Assembly (NCBI RefSeq): GCF_017873555.1
Contig: NZ_JAGGKE010000008.1
Location: forward strand, 62,001-126,000
DNA from: Halorubrum trapanicum
Lineage (GTDB): Archaea; Halobacteriota; Halobacteria; Halobacteriales; Haloferacaceae
Reading direction: 5' to 3'
DNA length: 64,000 bases
Shown here: in pieces, positions 1-8,493 of the stretch
Layout of the letters: each line of letters starts with the position of its first letter
Numbering within the stretch: the stretch's first letter is position 1
Position numbers and translations under genes: made by a program
Notes under the pieces: generated by a model
What the model was told of the DNA's origin: nothing
The model's input: only the letters and a program-made list of their open reading frames with translations
Database searches by the model: none

Positions 1-1
1 C

Positions 2-907
2 GGCGCCGCGAAGTTCGGGATCCCGTACGACCGCGCCGCGGAGGCGACCCGAGCGGCGGCCGAGCGATTCGACGTGGTCGGAATTCACGCCCACGCCGGC
101 TCCGGCATCGACCCGGACCAGCTGGACAGCCACCGCGAACTGGTCGCGCGGATGGGCGACCTGGCGCGCGAGCTGGCGGGTCCGAGCAACGCAGGTGCCG
201 GCTCCTCCGGCGGCCCAGACGCGGCCTCCGACGCCGACCCCGTCGACCTCGAATACGTCGACGTCGGCGGGGGGTTCGGCGTCCCCTACGAGGAGGACGC
301 CCCGGCGCTCGACCTGCCGGCCGTCGCGGAGGCGACCCGCGAGGCGGTCGCGCCGCTCCCGGAGGGCACCGACCTCGCGATAGAGCCAGGGCGCTACGTC
401 GTCGCGGACGCCGGCGTCCTCCTGACGCGGGTGAACGCCGTGAAGCCGACGCCCGACGAGACGGTCGTCGGCGTCGACGCCGGGATGACGGACCTCCTGC
501 GCCCGGCGATGTACGACGCGTACCACCCGATCCGAAATCTGGGAGGCGGCCGGGAACGCGACGGGGGCGACGCTCCCGCCCCCGCCGAGCGGGAGGCAAC
601 CCCTGTCACGGTCGCCGGACCTATCTGTGAGACCGGCGATACCCTCTGTAGAGACCGAGCGCTCGCCGAGCCGGCCCGCGGGGACTGCCTCGCGGTCGGC
701 GTCGCTGGCGCGTACGGATACGAGATGGCGAGTCAATACAACTCACGACCGCGGCCGGCGGAGGTCGCGCTCGACGACGGAACCGCGACGGTCGCCCGCC
801 GCCGAGAGACGCTCTCCGACCTGACGACGGTCGAACGGGAGGCGACCTCCGGCGGCGACCGACCGGAGGCGACTCGCGGTGACGACCGAACGGGGGCGGA
901 CCGATGA
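2..907 (+). CDS. lysA: Diaminopimelate decarboxylase (C-terminal part, cut by window start)
   Basis: This enzyme is PLP-dependent and decarboxylates meso-diaminopimelate to L-lysine, the last step of the DAP pathway, in the cytoplasm. The open frame runs in from the left edge, with the first full codon at position 2, so the N-terminus with the PLP lysine is outside the window. Visible family motifs are AAKFGI near the edge, HAHAGSGI, the phosphate-binding GGGFG, EPGRY, GPICETGD with the active-site Cys, and GAYGYEMASQYN near the C-terminus. A Gly/Ser/Ala/Asp-rich insertion lies before the GGGFG motif, typical of haloarchaeal acidic loops. The stop overlaps the dapF start by 4 nt, so the genes are probably translationally coupled. 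Confidence 0.95.
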   Translation, partial: GAAKFGIPYDRAAEATRAAAERFDVVGIHAHAGSGIDPDQLDSHRELVARMGDLARELAGPSNAGAGSSGGPDAASDADPVDLEYVDVGGGFGVPYEEDAPALDLPAVAEATREAVAPLPEGTDLAIEPGRYVVADAGVLLTRVNAVKPTPDETVVGVDAGMTDLLRPAMYDAYHPIRNLGGGRERDGGDAPAPAEREATPVTVAGPICETGDTLCRDRALAEPARGDCLAVGVAGAYGYEMASQYNSRPRPAEVALDDGTATVARRRETLSDLTTVEREATSGGDRPEATRGDDRTGADR

Positions 908-1818
908 GCGTCCACGCCGTCCCGGTCGAGAAGTACCACGGCACGGGCAACGACTTCCTCGTCGTCGACGCGGCCGCCGAGGACGTCGGCGACCGCGCGG
1001 CGTTCGCCCGCGCGCACTGCGACCGCGAGACCGGCGTCGACGTGGGAACCGGTCGGTGCGGCGCGGACGGCGTCCTCTTCCTCAGCCTCGCGGAGCGGTT
1101 CGACCCGACGCGCGTCGTGATGACGCTCGTCCAGCCGGACGGCTCGACCGCGACGATGTGCGGCAACGGCGCCCGCGTCGTCGCCCGGTGGGCGCACGAC
1201 CGGACCGGCGACCGCGAGTTCATGATCGACACGCAGGCCGGCACCCGGCGCGCGACGGTGACCGCGGACGCGAGCGCGGCCACCATCGAGATGGGCGTGC
1301 CGACGTTCGACCCCCGCCGCGTCCCGGTCGCCCGCGAGCGCGCCCTCGCGGACGGGCCGCTGGTCGACGAGCCGGTCGAGGGGGTGACCGTCACCGCCGT
1401 CAACACCGGCGTCCCCCACGCGGTCGCGTTCGTCGACGGCGGCCGCGACGACCCTGACGGCATCGACGCGGTCGATCTCGAATCTGTCGCGCCGCCGGTC
1501 CGCCACGCCGACGTCTTCCCCGAGGGCGCGAACGTGAACCTCGCGGCGGTCGTCGACGACGGGAGCGGCGACGGGCCGGCGGTCCTCGACCAGCGCACCT
1601 TCGAGCGCGGCGTCGAGGGGGAGACGCGCTCCTGCGGCACCGGCGCGGTCGCGGTCGTCGCGGCCGCCCGCCGGCTGGGGCTGATCGACGGCGACTCGGC
1701 CGTGAGCCGTCCGCCGGGCGGCGAGCTGGAGATCACCGTTCCAGACGCGGGCCACGCGACGCTGACCGGGCCGGTCGCCCACGAGTTCTCTGGGACGCTC
1801 CCCGCCGATCCACGATGA
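904..1818 (+). CDS. dapF: Diaminopimelate epimerase
   Basis: DapF interconverts LL- and meso-diaminopimelate without a cofactor, using two cysteines as acid and base. Both are visible: Cys86 in the MCGNGAR motif and Cys244 in RSCGTGA. The N-terminal KYHGTGNDFLVVD motif is also diagnostic. The length of 304 residues is slightly above the bacterial norm (about 275), because of acidic loops. The start ATG overlaps the lysA stop, and the gene overlaps the next one by 4 nt (1815-1818), so it belongs to a lysA-dapF-dapE operon that supplies lysine. Haloarchaea lack murein, so a cell-wall role for DAP is not expected. Confidence 0.96.
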   Translation: MSVHAVPVEKYHGTGNDFLVVDAAAEDVGDRAAFARAHCDRETGVDVGTGRCGADGVLFLSLAERFDPTRVVMTLVQPDGSTATMCGNGARVVARWAHDRTGDREFMIDTQAGTRRATVTADASAATIEMGVPTFDPRRVPVARERALADGPLVDEPVEGVTVTAVNTGVPHAVAFVDGGRDDPDGIDAVDLESVAPPVRHADVFPEGANVNLAAVVDDGSGDGPAVLDQRTFERGVEGETRSCGTGAVAVVAAARRLGLIDGDSAVSRPPGGELEITVPDAGHATLTGPVAHEFSGTLPADPR

Positions 1819-3065
1819 GCGGCGGGATCGGCGCCGGTTCCGGCTCGAATGGGGGATCCGACTTCGATCCGGTCTCGTTCCTCGAAGACGCGGTTCAGAT
1901 TCCCTCCCACGAGTCGGTCGACGAGGTGCGCGAGTTCGTCGTCGACCTGCTGGACGCTCGCGGCGCCGACCCCGCGGTCGTCGCGGACGGCTGCGTCCTC
2001 GCGGAGAAGCGCTCTCCGGCGCCCGAGGCGGGACCGCACCTCGTGTTGAACACCCACCTCGACACGGTGACGCCGCACGTCCCGTTCGAGCGGGGGGAAG
2101 CGCGAGAAGATGAGCGCGGGGATTCCGCGTCGAGCGAGGGGGCCATCGAGGAGGTACTCCGCGGGCGCGGCGCCTGCGACGCGAAGGGACCGCTCGCGGC
2201 GCTCCTTGCGGGATTCCTCGCCGCCGACCCGGACCGCGGGCGGGTCACGCTCGCGCTCACGCCCGACGAGGAGGCGCTGTCGCTCGGCGCGGCGGCGCTG
2301 ACGGGGCGGCTCCCGGGGACCGACGACCGGCTCGACGGCGACCTGTACCTCGTCGGCGAGCCGACCGGGCTCGACGCGTGTACCGCCGCGAAGGGGCGGT
2401 TCCAGGCGACCGTCGAGCTGTCGGGGACGGCCGCGCACGCCGCGGAGTTCGCCGGCGCGAACGCGGTCGCGGCCGCGGAGGACGCGCTCGCCGCGATCCG
2501 GACGTTCGACGTGGGCGCCGACGCCCACCCGCAGCTCGGCCCGCCGAAGCTCACCCCGACGGTCGTCGAGGGCGGCGCGGCCACCAATCAGGTGCCCGCG
2601 GACTGCGGTATCACGGTCGACCGGCGGAGCGTCCCGCCCGAAACGGCCGCGGAGTTCCGGTCGTCGCTCGCGGACGCGGTCCGGGAGTCGCTCGCGGCCG
2701 CCGCCGGCGACCGCGACGGCGTCGGCGTCGCGGTCGCGCTCACCGACCGCGAGTCGCCCTTCTTAGAGGCGTTCGCGACGGATCCGGACCACGAACTCGT
2801 CCGAGCGGTCGCGGGCGCGGCGCGCGAGGCGGGCGACGCGGTCGGTCTCTCGAGCGAGCGGGGCGGCGACGTTCGGCCGTTCGGCGCGGCGACGGAGGCG
2901 TCGTACTTCGCGCCGGCGCCGACGGTCGTGTTCGGTCCCGGCGACCTCGCGGACGAGGCGGGCGCGGTCGCGCACGCCGAGCGGGAGTACGTCCGAGTCA
3001 GCGAGATCGAGGCGGCCGCGAAGACGGTCGAGCGCGCGGTGACGGCGCTGCTCTGCGACGAGTAG
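1815..3065 (+). CDS. dapE: M20-family peptidase, probable succinyl-diaminopimelate desuccinylase
   Basis: This is a zinc-dependent M20 metallopeptidase. In this operon it most likely hydrolyses N-succinyl-LL-DAP to LL-DAP, the substrate of the DapF encoded just upstream. The metal site is complete by motif: HLD at residues 81-83, Asp122 in GACDAKG, the catalytic Glu pair at 152-153 in TPDEEA, and Glu182 in VGEPTG. Residues 90-115 form an acidic insertion between the first two metal ligands. The gene overlaps dapF by 4 nt. M20 enzymes vary in substrate (acetyl-Orn, acetyl-Lys, Cys-Gly), so the substrate is inferred from context and not from the fold. Confidence 0.85.
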   Translation: MSGGIGAGSGSNGGSDFDPVSFLEDAVQIPSHESVDEVREFVVDLLDARGADPAVVADGCVLAEKRSPAPEAGPHLVLNTHLDTVTPHVPFERGEAREDERGDSASSEGAIEEVLRGRGACDAKGPLAALLAGFLAADPDRGRVTLALTPDEEALSLGAAALTGRLPGTDDRLDGDLYLVGEPTGLDACTAAKGRFQATVELSGTAAHAAEFAGANAVAAAEDALAAIRTFDVGADAHPQLGPPKLTPTVVEGGAATNQVPADCGITVDRRSVPPETAAEFRSSLADAVRESLAAAAGDRDGVGVAVALTDRESPFLEAFATDPDHELVRAVAGAAREAGDAVGLSSERGGDVRPFGAATEASYFAPAPTVVFGPGDLADEAGAVAHAEREYVRVSEIEAAAKTVERAVTALLCDE

Positions 3066-3090
3066 GAAGACGCGCTGCCGGCGCCGTCGA

Positions 3091-3588
3091 CTACAGCAGG
3101 AACTGCTCCTCGTCGTCCGCGAGGTCGACGAAGTCGTCCGCGGCGTCGATCAGCTCGTCGGCGGCGGAGTTGCCGAACCCCATCGCCTCCACGCGGACCC
3201 CCTCGTGGCGGAGGTGCGAGCAGAGCCGCGCGAAGTCGCCGTCGCCGGTACAGAGGACGACGGTGTCGACGTGGCTCGCGAGCGAGACGGCGTCGAGGCT
3301 CATCCCGAGGTCCCAGTCGGCCTTCTTCGAGCCGTCCGCGAACGTCTTGATCTCCTTGATCTTCGTCTCGAAGCCGATGTCGCGGAGCGCCTCGAAGAAG
3401 CTCTCCTCCTCGGGCGAGTCGGCGCGGATCACGTACGCGATGGCCCGGACGAGCGACCGGTCCGCGACGGCCCCCTCGAGCAGGCCGGCGTAGTCGATGT
3501 TCCGCGAGTAGACGCTCTGTGCGGAGTGATACAGGTTCTGCGAGTCCGCCAGCACCGCGACGCGCTGGTCCGGGTGAATATCGCTCAT
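3091..3588 (-). CDS. NYN/PIN-like domain protein (LabA/DUF88 type)
   Basis: This 165-residue protein has the NYN fold, a PIN-like nuclease fold. The visible signatures are an N-terminal VAVLADSQNLYHSA strand-helix carrying the first acidic residue, a middle KADWDLGMSLDA segment, and VLCTGDGDFARLC carrying the later Asp residues. These acids are the usual metal ligands, so RNase activity is possible but unproven. I placed the start at the ATG of MSDIHPDQ, because a purine-rich GGGGGA lies just upstream (reverse strand 3591-3598) and the longer frame adds only non-conserved sequence. The gene is convergent with dapE and divergent from the membrane protein at 3706. Confidence 0.82.
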   Translation of the reverse strand: MSDIHPDQRVAVLADSQNLYHSAQSVYSRNIDYAGLLEGAVADRSLVRAIAYVIRADSPEEESFFEALRDIGFETKIKEIKTFADGSKKADWDLGMSLDAVSLASHVDTVVLCTGDGDFARLCSHLRHEGVRVEAMGFGNSAADELIDAADDFVDLADDEEQFLL

Positions 3589-3705
3589 AGGTCCCCCTTC
3601 ACTCCCCGCCGTTAGGGGCTTTGGGATCGACGCGACCGCGTTCTCGGTCTCGTTGCCCCCGCAGCGACCACCATGGTTTATGTCGAGCGCTGGCGACCGT
3701 GTCCC

Positions 3706-4809
3706 ATGGACGAAAAGCGGTTCGTCGTCGCCCTCTTCGGTCTCGCGGTCGCGATCGTCTCCGGCTACGTGGCCTATCGGTTCGTCGCCCCGCTCACCGT
3801 CGGCGTCTTCCTCTACTACTCGACGCGGCGCTTCTACCACCGGCTCGAACGCTTCCGGCTGCCGGCCCGGATCCGCGCGGTGGTGTCGCTGTCGGTCATC
3901 GGCGTGCCGCTCATCGGACTGGTGAGCTACACGCTGGTGTTGCTAATCTTAGAGGCGCGGCGGTTCATCGAGGAGTACCCCGTGGCCGACACCATCGGCG
4001 CGGAGAACTCGGTGATCGCCGACCTCGCGGAGCTGTCGAACCCGACGATGGACGAGCTGCTCGCGGCGTACCGCTCCGGGCAGTTCGACCCTCTCATCGA
4101 CCTCGTCTCCGAGCAGGCGTCGCTGCTGGCGAGCACGCTCTCCGGGCTCGCCTTGAACCTGATCATCACCGTCATCGTCACGTACTACCTGCTCATCGAC
4201 GGCTCCCGGTTCCACGACTGGCTGCTCAGGTTCGACGACGACGCGATCGTCCGCGAGTACCTCGAAACCGCGGACGCGGAGCTGGAGGCGGTGCTGTACG
4301 GGAACCTGCTCAACGTCATCGCCATCTCGATCATCGCCGTCGTCACCTACCTCGGGTACAACGCGGTCGCCCCCGCAGCGGTCGAGATCCCGTACCCGAC
4401 CCTCGCGGGCGCGCTCACCGGCGTCGCCAGCCTGATCCCCGTGATCGGGATGAAGATCGTCTACATCCCGATCGCGGCGGCGATGTCGATACCGATCGCG
4501 CTCGACGGCGAGATCTCGCTGCTCGCGTACGTCGCCGGGTTCCTCGCCGTCGCGGTCGTGGTCGTCGACACCATCCCCGACATCGTCCTCCGACCGTACT
4601 TCAGCGGCGAGACGACCCACGTCGGCCTGCTCATGCTCGCGTACATCTTCGGTCCGGTCGTGTTCGGCTTCCACGGGCTGTTCCTCGCGCCGATCATCCT
4701 CGTGCTGGCGCTGACGTTCGCGGACACCGCGCTGTTGCGCCTGCTCGGCGCGGATCCGGATCCGGGACCCGAGGTTCCCGAGAGCCAGCGCCGGATCGAC
4801 GAGTTCTGA
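3706..4809 (+). CDS. AI-2E transporter family (PerM/TqsA-like) membrane protein
   Basis: This 367-residue protein has about eight hydrophobic segments in the AI-2E/PerM pattern: two N-terminal helices, a polar region (residues about 90-140) of family-typical helical sequence, then a block of helices with Pro/Gly-rich turns such as GVASLIPVIG and FGPVVFGFHGLFLAPI. Family members export small molecules or act as Na+/H+ antiporters; the substrate here cannot be told. I used the ATG at MDEKRF, since a TTTATG box A lies about 28 nt upstream (3677-3682), as expected for a leaderless haloarchaeal transcript. The upstream in-frame ATG at 3673 would remove that promoter from the leader. Confidence 0.85.
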   Translation: MDEKRFVVALFGLAVAIVSGYVAYRFVAPLTVGVFLYYSTRRFYHRLERFRLPARIRAVVSLSVIGVPLIGLVSYTLVLLILEARRFIEEYPVADTIGAENSVIADLAELSNPTMDELLAAYRSGQFDPLIDLVSEQASLLASTLSGLALNLIITVIVTYYLLIDGSRFHDWLLRFDDDAIVREYLETADAELEAVLYGNLLNVIAISIIAVVTYLGYNAVAPAAVEIPYPTLAGALTGVASLIPVIGMKIVYIPIAAAMSIPIALDGEISLLAYVAGFLAVAVVVVDTIPDIVLRPYFSGETTHVGLLMLAYIFGPVVFGFHGLFLAPIILVLALTFADTALLRLLGADPDPGPEVPESQRRIDEF

Positions 4810-4860
4810 GTCCGCGCGGGCGCTCGGCGGTCCGGCCGCAGTTCGCGGCGAGCCGAAGTC

Positions 4861-4866
4861 ATATAT
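4861..4866 (+). promoter_or_regulatory. Box A (TATA) of the FtsZ-like gene
   Basis: An ATATAT core in otherwise GC-rich DNA lies 25-30 nt before the ATG at 4891. This spacing predicts a leaderless transcript. Confidence 0.6.
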
Positions 4867-4890
4867 CCCCGCTCGACGACCGGGGCACGT

Positions 4891-6072
4891 ATGCGAGTAC
4901 ACGTCATCGGTCTCGGGGGGGCCGGGGGGCGAATCGCCGACCGGCTCGCCGCCGAGCACGACCCCGACCCGTTCCTCGCGGGCGTCAACGCGTTCGACAC
5001 CGACACCGACGCGCTCGGGACGCTGGACGCGCTCGGCGAGGAGCGCCGGTACCGGTTCGGCGACGCCGCGGGCGGGGACGGACTCGGCGGCGACCTCCAC
5101 GCGGGGCGCCGCCTCGGGGACGCGCACGCGAGCGAGCTTGGCAGGGCGATGGACGACCAGCGACCGTCGCTCGCCGAGGCGTTCCTGATCGTCGTCGGAC
5201 TCGGCGGCGGGGCCGGCGCGGGCGCGGCGCCCGCGCTCGCCGAGGAGCTGTCGCGGCTCTACGACGCCCCCGTCTACGCGTTCGGGTTCCTGCCGACCCC
5301 GAGCGAGACCGAGGAACCGGACGACGGCGACGGTCCGGGGAGCGCGTCGGCCGGGCCGTCCGGCGCCGCGACCTCATCCGGGAACGAGCCGGCGCCGCCG
5401 ACTCCACACCGCCCGCTGGCCGAGCGGAACGCCGCGCGGACCCTCGACGCGCTCTCGGACCGCTGCGCGGCGGTCTTCCCGTTCGACAACGCGGCGTGGC
5501 TCCGCCCCGGCGAAACGCTCGGCGGGGCCCGCGACCGGCTCAACGGGGTCGCCGCCGAGCGGATCGCGGCGCTGTTCGGCGCCGGCGAGACCCCCGACGG
5601 CACGGCGACGCCCCAGCAGGTGCTCGACGCGAGCGACGTCGCCCGGGCGGTGGGAAGCGACGGGGAGATCGCGGCGATCGGCCACGCGACACAGCAGGTG
5701 GAGTCGCCCGACGAGGGGTCGCGGTTCGGTCTCGGGCTGTTCGGCTCCTCGGAGCCGGCCGAGGTCGACGCGAGCGCCGCGGTGTCGGCCATCGAGACGG
5801 TCATCCGGAAGGCGACCCGCGGGAAGAACACGATCGAGGTCCCCGAGGGCCGGGCCGACCGCACCCTGCTCGTGGTCGGCGGCCCGCCCGCGTGGCTCAA
5901 CCGGGAGGCGATCGCCGACGGGCGGCGCTGGCTCGCCGAGGAGACCGGCTCGGACGCGATACTGAGCGGCGACGCGCCGGTCCCGGACGGCGACGCCGTC
6001 TCCGCGGTCGTGATCCGCTCGGGCGTCGACGAACCGGATCGGATCCGGGAGCTGCGCGAGACGATCGCGTGA
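4891..6072 (+). CDS. Divergent FtsZ/tubulin-superfamily protein
   Basis: This 393-residue protein resembles FtsZ/CetZ GTPases. The N-terminal strand and T1 loop read VIGLGGAGGRI (residues 5-15), followed by NAFDTDTDAL (33-42). The tubulin signature is GGGAGAGAAP (105-114), where FtsZ has GGGTGTGAAP, so both threonines are alanine. Residues 136-175 are a Pro/Ser/Asp-rich insertion. FPFDNAAW (196-203) matches the nucleotide-side region after helix 6. The T7-like loop VLDASDV (244-250) keeps both acidic residues but not the usual Asn. It could be an assembly factor with weak GTPase activity or a regulator of FtsZ/CetZ; I cannot assign it to FtsZ1, FtsZ2 or a numbered CetZ. It stands alone. Confidence 0.75.
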   Translation: MRVHVIGLGGAGGRIADRLAAEHDPDPFLAGVNAFDTDTDALGTLDALGEERRYRFGDAAGGDGLGGDLHAGRRLGDAHASELGRAMDDQRPSLAEAFLIVVGLGGGAGAGAAPALAEELSRLYDAPVYAFGFLPTPSETEEPDDGDGPGSASAGPSGAATSSGNEPAPPTPHRPLAERNAARTLDALSDRCAAVFPFDNAAWLRPGETLGGARDRLNGVAAERIAALFGAGETPDGTATPQQVLDASDVARAVGSDGEIAAIGHATQQVESPDEGSRFGLGLFGSSEPAEVDASAAVSAIETVIRKATRGKNTIEVPEGRADRTLLVVGGPPAWLNREAIADGRRWLAEETGSDAILSGDAPVPDGDAVSAVVIRSGVDEPDRIRELRETIA

Positions 6073-6155
6073 CCGCGCTCGAACGGACGGCGGCGGCGCT
6101 CGGCGGTCGGGCGCGGACCCGAACCGATTAACCGCGTGGCGCGCCCACTGAGACC

Positions 6156-6890
6156 GTGACGACGCAGGCAGACCTCGGGATCGACATCGACGTCCGGGAC
6201 GCCGCGGCGGTCGCGGAGCGCCGCGACGAGCTCGTCGCCGCCGTGCGCGACCACGCGGGACGGATCGCCTACCAGCTCGCTCAGCTCCGGGGGGGCGACT
6301 ACGGCCGCGAGACCCTCTCTACCCCCGGCGGCGAGTGGACCGTGAAGTACGAGGCGGGCGAGCTGGAGTTCCTCTTGTTCTCGCCGGACTCCGGCTCTGA
6401 CACGTACGTGATCTCGACGAAGCAGCCGCCGGAGCCGGCGGCGCTTGCGACGGCCCTCGCCGACTACGCGGCGTTCGTGGCGGCGTGGAACGACCACGTC
6501 GAATCGCTGTCGGGCGTCCTCGACGGCGTGAGCGCCGAGTTCCCCGAGCCGGCGACCACCGACGGGCTGGTGGCCGAGCGCGACCGCGTCCTCGATCGGA
6601 TCCGCGAGACCTGCGCGGTCATCGCCGGGGAGGTCCACCGCTACGAGAGCGACGACTACGGGACGTTCACGGCTCGGGTCGAGGGCGACCGCTGGGAGCT
6701 GAAGTACGACGAGGGGGCGGTCTCGTACCTCCGGGTCGGGGGTTCCGGCGGACTCTACCTCCTCTCGCAGTACGAGGCGCCCTCCGCGGCCGACGTCCGT
6801 GAGTACGCGGACCGGTTCCGCGGGTTCGTCGAGGCGTACAACGAGTTCGTCGACGGCCTCGAAAGCGACCTCGAACGCGTCTCCGTCTGA
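6156..6890 (+). CDS. Unknown protein with an internal tandem duplication
   Basis: I do not recognise this 244-residue protein. It consists of two similar halves. Residues about 20-118 contain GGDYGRETLS, then GEWTVKYEAGELEFL and a short strand ending YVIS. Residues about 140-240 contain ESDDYGTFTA, then DRWELKYDEGAVSYL and a strand ending YLLSQY. Each half ends with a helix containing YAAFVAAWNDHVESL or FRGFVEAYNEFVDGL. It has no signal peptide or membrane segment and is likely a soluble alpha/beta protein. The start is a GTG at 6156 with an AT-rich GATTAACC element about 25 nt upstream. Neighbours give no functional hint. Confidence 0.8.
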   Translation: MTTQADLGIDIDVRDAAAVAERRDELVAAVRDHAGRIAYQLAQLRGGDYGRETLSTPGGEWTVKYEAGELEFLLFSPDSGSDTYVISTKQPPEPAALATALADYAAFVAAWNDHVESLSGVLDGVSAEFPEPATTDGLVAERDRVLDRIRETCAVIAGEVHRYESDDYGTFTARVEGDRWELKYDEGAVSYLRVGGSGGLYLLSQYEAPSAADVREYADRFRGFVEAYNEFVDGLESDLERVSV

Positions 6891-7003
6891 CCCGCCGTCG
6901 CCCGGCTTACCGATCCAGCCCGACCGCGGCGCTCGAACGCGTCGAGGCGGTGCGCTCCGCCGAACGTGATCCGTATGTATGCGTATTCGGACACCAGTTT
7001 TGG

Positions 7004-7013
7004 TAATACTTAT
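7004..7013 (+). promoter_or_regulatory. Box A of purK
   Basis: TAATACTTAT lies 28-37 nt before the chosen purK ATG at 7041. It fixes the start at 7041, because the longer frame beginning at 6966 would start upstream of the promoter. Confidence 0.65.
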
Positions 7014-7040
7014 TCACTCCTGTTCAGTACCTACTCGCAC

Positions 7041-8222
7041 ATGTCGATCACCCTGCCGGGACCGACGCTCGGCGTCGTCGGCGGCGGACAGCTGGGCCGA
7101 ATGCTGGCCGAGGCCGCCGCGCCGCTCGGCGTCGACCTCGTCGTGTTGGACCCGACGCCCGACTGTCCGGCGGCGCCCGTCGCGGCCGACCAGATCGTCG
7201 CCGACTTCGACGACGCTGACGCGATCGATCGGCTCGCGGCCCGCGTCGACGCGTTGACGTTCGAGATCGAACTCGCGGACCCGGCGGTCCTCGCGACCGC
7301 GAGCGAGGAACACGGCGTACCGGTCCACCCCGACCCGGCCACCTTAGAGATGATCCAGGACAAACTGGTTCAAAAGGAGGCGCTCGCGGACGCGGGGATC
7401 CCCGTCCCCGAGTTCGTCGCGGTCGCGACCGCCGAGGGACTCGAACGCGTCGTCGAGGAGTTCGGCGGCGTGATGCTGAAGGCCCGGGAGGGCGGGTACG
7501 ACGGCCGCGGGAACGTCCCGGTCGAGACGCCCGACCAGGCCGCCGCCGCGCTCGATGCGGTCGGCGGCGCCGCGATGGTCGAGGAGTTCCTCGACTTCGA
7601 GCGCGAGATCGCCGTGATGGGGCTGAAGGGCGCGGACGGCGAGACCCGGACCTACCCCGTCACCGAGACGGTCCACCGCGAGGAGATCCTCCGCGAGAGC
7701 CTCAGCCCCGCCCGGGCCGACGACGCCGTCGTCGCCGAGGCCGAGTCGGTCGCACGCGACGTGCTCGACGTGCTCGACGGCCGGGGCGTTTTCGGGATCG
7801 AGCTGTTCGAGGCCCGCGACGGGGAGGTGCTGGTCAACGAGATCGCGCCGCGCCCGCACAACTCGGGTCACTGGACGATCGAGGGCGCGCGCACCTCGCA
7901 GTTCGAGAACCACGTCCGCGCCGTCCTCGGGTGGCCGCTCGGCCCGACCGACCTCGTCGCGCCCGCGGTCACCGCGAACGTGCTCGGCGACGTAGAGGAG
8001 ACCGAACCGGCGACGCTGTCCGGCGTCGAGGCGGTGTTCGCGGCGCCCGACGCCGACCTCCACTGGTACGGCAAAGACGACGTGTACCCGCTTCGGAAGA
8101 TGGGTCACCTGACGGTGACGGAGCGGGAGGCGGACTCACCGGGCGACGGCGAGACCGACCGCGACGCCCTACTTTCTCGGGCGCGCGACCTCCGTGACGG
8201 ACTGACGTTCCGGGACGCGTAG
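7041..8222 (+). CDS. purK: 5-(carboxyamino)imidazole ribonucleotide synthase
   Basis: PurK is an ATP-grasp enzyme that carboxylates AIR with bicarbonate and ATP to N5-CAIR in purine synthesis. The 393-residue product starts with the nucleotide-fold GVVGGGQLGRML, then has the central ATP-grasp with MLKAREGGYDGRGN, the metal-binding GIELFEA and NEIAPRPHNSGHWT motifs, and a small C-terminal domain. PurE, which uses the product, is encoded 660 nt downstream on the same strand. A hicBA module on the opposite strand sits between the two genes, and purE appears to be transcribed separately. Confidence 0.95.
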   Translation: MSITLPGPTLGVVGGGQLGRMLAEAAAPLGVDLVVLDPTPDCPAAPVAADQIVADFDDADAIDRLAARVDALTFEIELADPAVLATASEEHGVPVHPDPATLEMIQDKLVQKEALADAGIPVPEFVAVATAEGLERVVEEFGGVMLKAREGGYDGRGNVPVETPDQAAAALDAVGGAAMVEEFLDFEREIAVMGLKGADGETRTYPVTETVHREEILRESLSPARADDAVVAEAESVARDVLDVLDGRGVFGIELFEARDGEVLVNEIAPRPHNSGHWTIEGARTSQFENHVRAVLGWPLGPTDLVAPAVTANVLGDVEETEPATLSGVEAVFAAPDADLHWYGKDDVYPLRKMGHLTVTEREADSPGDGETDRDALLSRARDLRDGLTFRDA

Positions 8223-8240
8223 CCGCGGACCGGTCGGCTT

Positions 8241-8492
8241 TCACGAGTTGCGGTCGACCCACGCGCAGAAGGCGTCGAACTCGTGCGCTCCGGCGTCGTC
8301 CGCGATATTCCTGAGCGTTCCCTCCCGAAGTTCGTCGTGTAGTGGCACCGTGACGTGCCGCTTGTCTGTCTCGTTCGTCGGGTGTTCGTAGTAGAGCTGT
8401 GCGTGGTCACCTGTAGTCCGTCGCCACTCGAATCCACCGCGGTTGACGAGTACCTTCACGACCTCCCGACCGGAGAACGTGCGCCTCGCCAC
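8241..8492 (-). CDS. hicA: HicA-type toxin (mRNA interferase)
   Basis: This 83-residue basic-to-neutral protein has the HicA double-stranded-RNA-binding fold. It begins with a GREVVKVLVNRGGFEWRR helix and strand, followed by TGDHAQLYY, where His30 matches the catalytic His of HicA toxins, then VTVPLHDELREGTLRNI, the conserved family segment. HicA cleaves mRNA when not held by HicB. The start is GTG at 8492, one base after the hicB stop; no ATG fits. The order is antitoxin first, then toxin, the reverse of the classical hicAB order but common in archaeal and cyanobacterial pairs. Confidence 0.85.
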   Translation of the reverse strand: MARRTFSGREVVKVLVNRGGFEWRRTTGDHAQLYYEHPTNETDKRHVTVPLHDELREGTLRNIADDAGAHEFDAFCAWVDRNS

Positions 8493-8493
8493 G

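Noticed and set aside
621-2528. Reverse-strand ORF of 635 codons over dapF and dapE
   Set aside because: Both forward genes have complete catalytic motifs and overlap as an operon; the reverse product is low-complexity and Arg-rich.
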